Positions 24,801-35,800 of a stretch of 64,000 bases of DNA are shown piece by piece. The DNA comes from Synaphobranchus kaupii (taxonomy: Eukaryota > Chordata > Actinopteri > Anguilliformes > Synaphobranchidae). A program made the translations under genes and the position numbers. Position 1 is the first letter of the stretch. Every line of letters begins with the position of its first letter. Under the pieces are notes generated by a model, which was given only the letters and a program-made list of their open reading frames with translations, made no database searches and had not been told where the DNA came from. The stretch covers positions 84,402,541-84,466,540 of the forward strand of contig CM056376.1 in assembly GCA_029718625.1 (NCBI GenBank). The letters are read 5' to 3'.

Positions 24801-27800
24801 CCCTCCCCGATCTGGTTTGTACACTCCTCATGAGCCCACTTTTGGCATTCCTCACACCTGATCCAATTCCCTCCACTGACTGAGAATAACTCATTCTGCA
24901 TTCTGCATCCCCTTCTTCATCTGTAAAGCAAAAAGTCAAATGTTAGGAACTCCGAAGAGCGAGTTCAATTGGTTACAATTTAGGTACATTGGCCATTTTA
25001 AATGGTCTTGGCCGGGTCTCTCATAAAAAAAACCCTAAACCTAACCCTAACCTTAACCATACTGTGGGCTGTATGAATAAACTATCTCTAATGAATATGG
25101 TTTTCAGGCTTTATATTTACATACATCTATTTAAAAAATATATTAAAAAATTAAAAACAATTTTTTTTTACCTTAGACTTTCTGCTTACAAAATTGCTTG
25201 CTAACATAAACAGATGCTAACGTTAGCTAAACTAGCTAGCCAGCCAAGTCTCCTACCAGTATTTCTTTATTTATATACTCAGTTATGACTTGTAACAACT
25301 ATAAACTATAGCTAACTAACTATTTTTAAAAAACTAGAACTAAAGGGGCAAAATGCCCCCAGAGGCGTTTTGCCCCAACGGAGGGGGGGGGGCGTTTTGC
25401 CCCAAACACAGTCACATAAAAAAATATTCTCTTTTAAAAAAACAATTATGATTTTTTTCTCTGAACAAGTGGATTATTTCTCCTAAGCCTTTCCTAATGA
25501 CATACCAAAAATAAGTGAAGAACTCTAATTTCATTACATCGTGTTTACAACTTTTTCAGGATGACTAAAAATAACATCAACTTACCTCAAAATCGTTTTG
25601 GTGGAATAACTTGACCTTGAAGAGATGAGATCTGATGAGATGAGACCGGGGGGCGTTTAGCCCCAACTGGGCGTTTTACCCCAAACTACCCTACCGGAGC
25701 CAGGTTAAAAGTTTAAACGATCCAGTGACTCATTTGCGGTCTTTTCATTTATTTTAAGAGAGGATTTAATTTATTTCCAGCAGTAGCTACAACACAACCA
25801 TCCAATCCAACGTTTAACCTGCCACAATGTAGCCTATCGTAGGCTACTACCAGGTTTGCAGAGGTGGAAATTCCAGGGGTCAGAAAGTAAAAGTCCTGCC
25901 GTGTTTCTTCCACCCATGAACTCACGATTTCACTAATGAGCCTAGTTAGCTCCTACCTCTTGGCTGAAGAATTGAGACAATTAGCAAATCCAGGTGATTG
26001 GAACAAATGATTGGGGAGGACTTTCACTTTCTGAACCTGGATTTTCCACCTCGCAGGTTTGACCTATAGCCTACACAGCATAGCGCTGGCTAGCTAGCTC
26101 AGTTTATTTCATAAAACAAGAATACTTTATAACACTGCTCAGATTCTTCATCATTTCATCCATTAAAACTTACGAGTGCCCTGAGAGCATAGTATCAAGC
26201 ATAGACTGTTACCCATCCCTATGCTATGCTCCCCCTAGTGTTCATTAAGTGCTACTACACTAAACCTGTATGAGGCCCACCCTGCTTGCTTTGATTGATA
26301 GGAGGACCATACCCCCTCATTTACATATAGTACAGCTCGAAAATGAAAATGAAAACGATAATGAAAACGATAATGAAAATGAAAATGAAAACGAAAATGA
26401 TAATGAAAATGAAAATGAAAACGAAAATGAAAACGAAAATGAAAAGATTTTAATTTTCATTTTAATTTTGGGCTGAATAATCCTCCATTTTCATTTTCCA
26501 TTTTCATTTTCGTTTTCATTTTCATTTTCGTTTTCATTTTAATTTTAATTTTGGGTTGAATAGTCCTCCATAGCTAACAGGTGGAATGTTCAAAACTCCA
26601 CTCTAGCAGCAGTTGGTAATTTCAATTTCAAACCCATTTTCTAACTTGTGATGACGACTACAGTTTTTAAGGTACACAGACATAATATGTATCAAAATGT
26701 TCATGTGGTTCCCAGGATTCCTACGGTGTAAATATTTAAGCTGTGACATTTTTAGTTTGTAAAATATTCAGTGTTGTTTGAAAACCATGCTCCCCATTCA
26801 CACAAATGATGGAATGTTCAAAACTCCACTCTAGCGGCAGCTGGTAATTTCAATTTCAAACCCATTTTCTAACTTGTGACCACGACTACAGTTTTTAAGA
26901 TACACAAGACATATTATATACAGGTGTGCATCTGGTTCCCACGATTCCTACGGTGTGAATATCTAAGCTGTGACATGTATTTTTCTTGAGATAGAGCTGT
27001 CTGAAGCTGGGCATGCTTTTCTGAAGCTACTATTGTATTGCTGGGCATGTGACGCATAGGCGACTCCTGATTGGTTTAAATCTCATGCTACGGACGGACG
27101 GACGGAAGGACGGACGGACACACATGTCACGTATAGAAGCGGCTGCACCGCTTAAAAAATGTTGCAAAGAAATTTGTTATCCCTGCATATTTAGACATGG
27201 CCTGCATAGTCTTAAGCCCAAAGCAGACAGCACACATTTTTTACGCGACACCAGGCATTTGTCGCAGGACAGTTAAAAAAAGTTATCATTCACGGCTTTA
27301 TATGAGGGAATGTAAACGGCATATGATTTTCGTGTGACAAATGCCTGATGTCGTGCGACACTTGCCTGGCTAGACCAAATTTCTATTTTTTTATGTGTCG
27401 CGTGACATTTGCCAGGGAAAATGCGTATAAAAAATAAAGAAAAATAGGTTGCCATCGAATTAAAACAAGTAGCGACTAGAGTAAATATGGGTTGCAAAAA
27501 CCTTACATTTTGAACTGATCATTGATTTCAACCTGTTTCCATGTTTTTTCCTTGGATAACAAAGCAATTAATTCGCCAAATATACAGTGCCCTCCACTAT
27601 TGGCACCCCTGGTAAAGATAAGTAAAAAGGGTTATAAAAGATTCACCATTTGGTGAATTAGCTTAATCTCAAACTGAAAAAATTAGAAAAATACAACCTT
27701 TAATTGCAGTAAATATACTACTCAAAAGTAGTTAAGGGTCAAAAATATTTGTGCATAAAAATATAGGCTAACGAGCTAAAATGGTGACGACTAATGACAA

Positions 27801-29801
27801 AATAATTCTTTGATGGCTCAAGAACAGAAAACACAAAACAAAAAACTTTTGATTAGACACTAGTTTATTACCCTGATGAAAAAAGTCATGCACCCCCCAA
27901 AATGATGTTCACACAAGTCGCAGAAGCTTCAGTAACTGGTGTAGCCACCGTTAGCATTCAGACATTCTTGACAACGTTGGCCCATGCTGTTGATCAGGCG
28001 TTGGAAATAACGTTTCAGCACTTGGATTGGCCTGCATATTCACCCGACTTGTCACCCATTGAGCATGCGTGGGATGAACTAGGGCGGCGAGTTCGATCAC
28101 ATCACGTCCCTGCCGTCAACCTCCAGCAACTGGCTCAGCGATTAGTCGCAGAATGGCTTGCGATCCCTCAACGTTATTTCCAACGCCTGATCAACAGCAT
28201 GCGCCAACGTTGTCAAGAATGTCTGAATGCTAACGGTGGCTACACCAGTTACTGAAGCTTCTACTGAAGCTTCATTTTGGGGGGATGCATGACTTTTTTC
28301 ATCAGGGTAATAAACTAGTGTCTAATCAAAAGTTTTTTGTTTTGTGTTTTCTGTTCTTGAGCCATCAAATAATTATTTTGTCATTAGTCGTCACCCTTTT
28401 AGCTCGTTAGCCTATATTTATATGCACAAATATTTTTGACCCTTAACTTCTTTTGAGTAGTATATATTATGAGAAAAAAAATATTTTAAATATTTGGTCG
28501 CATATCCTTTGCATGCCATGACTTCCTGATGTCTGTGACCCAACAACATCAAAATACTCTTGATATCTTATTTTCTGGTACTCTTACAAGCGATACTATA
28601 ACGTCTCTGCATTTGAATGGATCTCTATGGGAATTGGGGGGTGGGACTAGATTTAGCTGTAAATTATGCTGGAACAGTATGGAATACATGGTTAGTAAAA
28701 TGGCTGTAAGTCATCAAGGGTCTGAGGTATCAAATTAGCCTCAAACCATCCCTCTACTGCCAGATATGCAGTAGATATGGATGGATAGGGGCCGTCGCGG
28801 TAGTACAGCGGTAAAAAGCGCCGACTTTCAGTTCGCGCCCCGGTCCTGCCAGATCTGAGCATGGGCGGCACCCCGTGGAAGCAGCAATTGGCAGCTGCTT
28901 CCGGGTGGGGGGAGGGGCTCGGAGAGAATCGCTGCGCATAGAACGGCCCTGGGCGAGTTGGAACTACGGTCAGGAACCTTGGAGGAGTCGCGCCCTGAAG
29001 AGGGCGTGGCGATCTCTATCCTACTGCCGGCTCACAGGGTTGTGCAGCGGTGATTCTCTAGCGGTTGCTACGGGGGGAATTGAATTAGAATAGGGGTTCA
29101 ATTGGCTACTAAATTGGGAAAAAAATGGGGAAAAATCAGAAATAAATTTAAAAAGAAAAGAAAAAAAAGAAAAAGAAAAAAAAGATATGGATGGATAACT
29201 TTAAGAGTTGTTTCTCCTGACAAATTTTCCTATTGAACTCTATGGAAAAATAAGTCAGGAAAAGAAACCCTTCAAGTTATCCGTTTCAGTGTCAAATATG
29301 TGACATCATAGAAAAGTAGAAAGTACAGCTTGTTGAAAACTTTGTGAACTAAGTGAACTTTGTAATTGCTTTCTAAAAGTCAGTTCAACCTCAGCAAGTG
29401 CAAACCAAGAGCTCCAGCTACTTCATGTTACACACAATGCACATAAATGTAAACAATGTTTTCTTTGACAAATATTGTCAATGAACTGACAAGCCTCGTT
29501 CAGGTCCTGCTTCTATCCTTGTTATTCTTAACCTGCTTAGAGGCATGTACCATATGTGAAATATTTTCTTATGATACTGCCCTGTAGGGTTTAAACAAAG
29601 TGGTTTGATTGCATGTACTGCTCTGTGTATGTAGGTATGTTAATTATGACTTATGGGGGAATCGTTTTGTTAAGCCGCTGATCTATTTTTGCTGAATCTG
29701 CTTATGTGCTCCAGTTGCCAGATTACTGCAGCAAGCTGTTGAAATACAAAATCATCCAGTCTTACACAGAACGCATGCACACATACAGAGACATGGATAC
29801 A

Positions 29802-29832
<31 letters not shown>

Positions 29833-32800
29833 CACACACACACACACACAACCACCAACCAATGAGCTTGTGCTGATGTGGGCTTCTGTGAGACTACAGT
29901 GTTCGGCAATGCTCTTATTTGAGCTTAAGCAAGGCACTGTGAGTGGTTTCCTGTGGTGAGTGAACTGCCAGTTAGTTTCCCTGCACTGTCTTAATCTTGC
30001 CACTTCCTCTTTTCGCCATGCCATACAACAAATAAAATGTGTCACTTTCATTCTGCCTGAGCACTGCTTCACTTCTGTGCCCAATTATGAACGGATTTAT
30101 TTAATAACATGGTGCAATATGCAGAATTATTAATAGCATGCTTATTTTTGTTATGACACTTCTTGAAGGTGCAGTTAGAAGTTTTAGTTTGCCTTTTTTC
30201 ATACCAATTATGTTTTCTCTGGTGGAGAGTAGAAAGAAATTAAATTGTAGATAAATATTTATGAAATTTCCAGATTTTCTTCTCTCCTGGGCAGCTACTG
30301 TTGAATTTGGACTGCTGTTAGAACGTCAAACGTCAATGTCAATCTCTTCATGGCTTGCTATAGCTTTTTAAAAAAAAATTGTTGACAGGAAGGTGTGGAT
30401 GTATTGTTTCGTCACACTGCCTGTAAATAGGCAAGTCTCGGCTCTTTTGAATAATTGTCAGAAATAAGAGAATTGTGTTCATTATGAATCTTTTTTCTAA
30501 AATGCATTATAAAAATAGTTTAAATAAAACATTTTTAAAAATAAAACATCTGTCTAAAGCCGTCAGCATACTCCAAAAGAAGCTGAAGTTTTTTTGGTTG
30601 AGCGAAGCTGAACAAGTCAAAAGCGAACTAAAAAGGCACATGTTGACGTCATTTTGGCTAAACGAACTAAAGCAAACTTCGTTTCGCTCAAACCATACAG
30701 TAAATTAAGCTTTAAGTGGCACAGTGAACTCCACCCATATTTAAAATGTCCCTTTCCTCCTTGAAAAATTCTCCTCATGTTGAGCAAAGAGAACTCAACC
30801 TTCTATAGTTTTTTGTGTTGCTGTGTGTGCATCTTTAGTTTTGTTACAAAATGACCCACCAGTTCAATGGCATATATTGTCCCTTATGTGGCTGCTACCT
30901 GACATGGATATGGATTTCTGATTGAGAAGGATTAGGTGTTCAAGGAATCAATTACTTTTCCATGTATCATGTACTGTTATGACCATTTTAACTCAAATAT
31001 ACTTGGTGCTGTGGGTGGCAATCATTTGCCCCAGTGCCTTTTAAACTAAGGGGCCATGCTTGCACTCAGGCTGCAGCATTGCCTTGTCATAGGAAGTTAT
31101 AAATGTTTTCAAATTTATGCCATTTTTAGCACTCCTCAATTAAACATGGAATGATACAAAGTATGCATCTCCTAAAAAAGAGAATTTGTTACATTTTCTG
31201 CATGTACAGTAATGCCCTTGCATTTCTCCTGTTGTACAGTGTCGTTTTTACCGCTGTACAAGATGAATATGCCAAATACAAGTTGCAGAAGGGAGGGAAT
31301 ATAACTGAATCCAGAACAGGACCTGGACCACAGACACATCTGCAAATAAACCTAAATAGATCTAATGAGCCTGTTGCAAACCTGTGTTCCTTTTCAAATG
31401 CACTGCTTGTGGTATATTGCTTTGATGTCACCTTTGCCAGTCACTGTGTCAATGCCTGGCCTTGTCTTTGTGACCCTTCAGGAATTAAAAGTGTCCTTCG
31501 AAGCGGTCTCAGTGGGGGAGGGCAGCACCTCCCTGGAGGTCAGCGTGCTGGACTGTGACACGGTGGAGCAGGTGAAAGAGAAAATCCTGGGGGCCTTCAA
31601 GAGCAAGTTTGGCTTTCCCTACGGGCAGCTCAGGGAAATTGACATTGGTGAGCATGTCCTATCTGAAACTTCATATTACTCAGTTCAGCGGGCCAGAACT
31701 CAGCTCCAGGTTTTAGAACAGTCTCATAGTCTAATATCTTCTAAACTTCACAAGAGGAAAAGGGTCTGATTTGTTTTGTTCAATCATGCAGGAAACGTGT
31801 GTGCTTATGCAATCTGGGGTTGTCTGGAGAATTTTGCACTAATGTTTCTTTCCCTGTTAAAAGATAATAATCTCCCATGCTCATGTTGCTACTAAAGTGC
31901 AGAAGCATTGTAAAAGCATGGCATGTTCACTGAGCACATATAGCTGTCTTTGCTAAGCTCTGCTTTTTGTTCTCATTTCAGTATATGAGAAAGCAGGCCA
32001 CTCTCTCCTGCTACAGGAAGTTGATGACACTTCAGAGGTTCTGGGGGCAGTTACCATGCTCAACACGCTCAGGCACTACAAAGTAAAGTAGAACAAGCAA
32101 ACCAACCCTGCCAAATGAGGCTTTCTCTTCTCTAATACTCTTAATACTCTACTCTAATTCTCCAATACTCTCTTCTCTAATACTTCTCTAATACTGTGGT
32201 AATACTTAGGGGCGGCAGTGTAGTATAATGGTTAAGGAACTGGCCTTGTAACCGAAAGGTTGCAGGTTCGATTCCCAGGTAGGACACTGCCGTTGTACCA
32301 TTGAGCAAGGTACTTAACCTGCATCGCTTCAGTATATATCCAGCTGTATAAATGGATAATATGTAAAAAATTCTAAAAAGTTGTGTAAGTCACTCTGGAT
32401 AAGAGCGTCTGTTAAATGCCTGTAATGTAATGTGGTTTTCTGCCAAGTCTGACCTAATTTTCAAAGGCCACAATAAAAGCAGAAGGAAAATAAAGTGTTA
32501 TGCCGTAATGTCACAATCCCTTTTTCATTTGCAAAACGTTACTGTAGCTACTTATAGACTCAGCCTGGTTTCAGGAACATTGCAAAAGTTGCATTAACTG
32601 TGTAACATTCATTATCAGCAAGCTGTATGTTTGATACAGTGCTTTCTGCTGGTTCAAAATCAGTTCAAGGAGCATTTTCCCTGACCCCCCACCACAGCTT
32701 AATTTCCAGCCTGGATATTGTGCCCTTTCAAAGGGACTGATTTTGAGTTGAAATTCTCATGTCACAAGGCCAAGTAATGGCAGGATTAGATTAGGATAGG

Positions 32801-35800
32801 ACCAGGATTAGATTAAAACATTCGACCACATACATTCGACCACATGACACTTATGAATCTCAATCCAAAGCATCACTGTATTTTTCTTTCCTTTTCCAAT
32901 AGCGAAAGAGCTTTGTGTCTAAGAAATAGAGGTACAGAATGCATTAAGCCAGTGGTTCTCAAACTCAGTCCTCGGGTGCCACTGTGTATGCAGGTTTTTG
33001 TTGCAACCACAATTGCAATCCCAATATTTTAACAAGCTGTTCATTTTTCCTAATTAGGTGCTTTTCATGTTAAAAGGGTTATTTACCCTCTTATGCCACA
33101 TTATGTCAGAAATAGCTATGCATACCATGAAGAATAAAGCCACATGCTTGATTTGATTGATTGACTGGATTGGTCGATCTACCTACGTTTGCATATGATG
33201 ATGAGGCATTCTGTGCCAAGTCCCTGACAAGGTTGCTGGGTGTTTTCAGATTCCTGATGGAGCCTCTGTCAAAGTCATCATGAAACAAGCCCATGCCCCT
33301 TTGAGCACACAAGTCAGTTTGAAGGGTGAGTCCTGCCCTCTGCACAGAGATCCTCATTCATTAGGGTTTATTGTGCCTTGGGTGAATATCTGATGAGACC
33401 CGACAGAACCTGTAAAATGAAAGGATGTGGTTACGGGGTTTAAATACATTTGTTCTCCTTGTTTTGAAGATGTTGGTTACGACACAGACTGCACCGCTGT
33501 ACCCCTGAGCAGAATTTTTAACCTGACACACTTTCGTGTATTAACCACATCTACACAAACTCTCCATGTTACGGCATCTGTCAAGCATATAAATTAAGGC
33601 ATTTGCTAAAGCACCAGCTAAAGCACCGGTGGTTTTTACGGGGAACAAAGGGTTTGACTGAAGTTCCCTAACGGGAAAATGAAAGTTATTCTATTCTATT
33701 CTATTGTACGCTGCTGCATCATGAACATTTCCAAAGAGGCATCAGGGGCAAACAAACAACTTCTTAGTAGGCCTACTTGCCTCTCTCTGTAAACCTTTAC
33801 ACATTCGGTGAACATGTTTTTTCGCTGCCTCGTCAAGGGAAGTAGATATGTTACATTGGTCTTCCCCTGGGAACTAGATACATTACATGTCGCTGTCCAT
33901 TAGCTATCTGTATTAATTTGCGAAATTCACAGTGGCGCAGTGCTTGCAGATCATTTCACTGCCCATGCGTCCCGGTGGGAAAAGTCATTTGAAACTATGT
34001 GGTTTATTTGTGTGTTGCAGATGATAAGAACTTCTCCATTAAGTACTTCCACTTGGTAAGCTGCACCATATTTCTCTTCATTATCATTTTTTTGGTAACA
34101 AAAAATTAGTTTTTTCCTCATAGAGATACACAACAAGAATTGAAAACGATTTTGGAAATGGTTGTCAGCAGGTGAGTTGGCAGCTGATTTATGTTTCTTG
34201 ATGCATTTTGTCACAGATTGATCCCGATATTGACTGTCACCAGAGCGGCAACCCAGAGAGGAAGAAGCTGAAGCTTAAAGAGGTCTATCTGACAAAACTG
34301 TTGTCCACAAAGGTACACAACCTTCATTTCGCTGTGAATAAATCAGAAATTAGTGTGTGTGTGTGTGTGTGTGTACATATGAATAATGAGAGGCAAAGGG
34401 AAATATGAAGTAAGAGAAAAGACAACAAAAATATATTACAACCTTTGATAAAATGAGAGTACTGCAAGACAATCAGTGAGCGTATGAGAGCTATAGGGAG
34501 TCACTTTGAATGATCCTACTGAGAAGGTTGATGATTACATCATTCCCCAGGTGGCCGTGCATTCCTACGTGGAGAAACTTTTCAAGTCGATATGGGGCGC
34601 GACCAACAACAGAATCCCGCCCGCTGTCAAATACTTCTTCGATTTCCTGGACGACCAAGGAGAAAGAAAGAAAATCAGTGACCCGGATGTGCTCCACATT
34701 TGGAAAACCAACAGGTGCCAACCATGAATGTCGCTACTCTCAGTCCCACTGCAAGCCATACTCACAACAACAGGTTCAGACAGTAATGCATATAATAATA
34801 ATAATAATACACATTTTTATATTATAACATTGTAGCTATTTAGCAGACACTCATAGCTTGTTTACATCCATTTATACAGTATATTCAAGCAATTCAGTTA
34901 TGCTCCTTTCTCATGGGTACAACTGCACTATCGTACCTGGTAATGAAACTTAGGAAATTCCAGTTTCCTAACCATTGTACTACACTATATATAACGTGGC
35001 GTAGAATGCAGAGCACTGCCAAGGTTGATTGTGAAAGTAAAAATGTAGATAAGTAAAGCATACTCTTTTCTCTCATCCTCCCCGGGTCCTCCACCTTCCC
35101 AGTCTACCCCTGCGCTTCTGGATAAACATTTTGAAGAACCCCCAGTTTTTGTTTGACATGGAGAAGACACCACTTCTGGAGGGCTGTCTGTCTGTCATCG
35201 CCCAGGCCTTCATGGACTCCTTCTCCCTGGTGGAGCAGCCTCTGGACAAGGTAAAACCTGCTTACTTATCTTAAGTCCCTGTTACAAAAAGAAATCCAAT
35301 ATAACACATTTATATATAGTGGGATGAAACGGGCCTGTCCTGCCCATAGACTGGGTCCTGCCATAGGATCACATAACAAATTGGCTTGTCCAGTCATAGG
35401 ATCCAATAAGAAATTGGGCCTGTCCAGTGAGACATTTCTCTGAAGAAACAGGATGCAATGGGTTAGCGCTGATACACAGAACATCAGTCAATTCAGATGA
35501 GTCAGTTTCAATAGATATTTCCTGGGATGAAATAAATGACATCCAGTCCGGTCAGGGTGTATAAGTTGATGTGGACGCTGCAAGCTGCAATAATGTTTTA
35601 TTGACTTGTTGCCAAGAAGCCTGGCTAATCCATAGATGCCCTAAGTCCTTCCATTCACTACAGTGTATAGGGCTTTCACCTTTACACTTTTTCTTTTGAA
35701 CTGTTAAAATCTACTGAAAGACCCAAAAAGAAACGGATGGCTCCATTTGTATTTTGCACACAATTACCCCAGTGTACTGCACAGATTGGGCTGGTACAGC

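Larger units (their letters stand above)
22024..26572. mobile_element. Giant foldback (palindromic) element, 2.8 kb plus a nested 1.7-kb insert
   Basis: The ends TATGGAGGACTATTCAACCC and GGGTTGAATAGTCCTCCATA are perfect inverted repeats with a 6-bp duplication GCTAAC (22018-22023, 26573-26578). The left arm (22024 to about 23254) is nearly identical to the inverse of the right arm (about 23625 to 26572, minus the insert). Subterminal ATTTTC/GAAAAT tracts are followed by shared single-copy-like sequence. The central non-palindromic loop is about 370 bp. Open frames inside the arms occur on both strands because of the palindrome and have no family. Class unknown; the 6-bp duplication does not fit hAT (8) or Tc1 (2). 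Confidence 0.85.

Noticed and set aside
25031..25058. Chromosome end
   Set aside because: Only four to five imperfect telomere-like units, flanked on both sides by element and gene sequence.
32209..32285. tRNA gene
   Set aside because: A- and B-box-like motifs are present, but a SINE body and tail follow and a full cloverleaf was not found.
34510..34827. 105-residue plus-strand frame
   Set aside because: Out-of-frame shadow of the plxnc1 exon 34551-34714.
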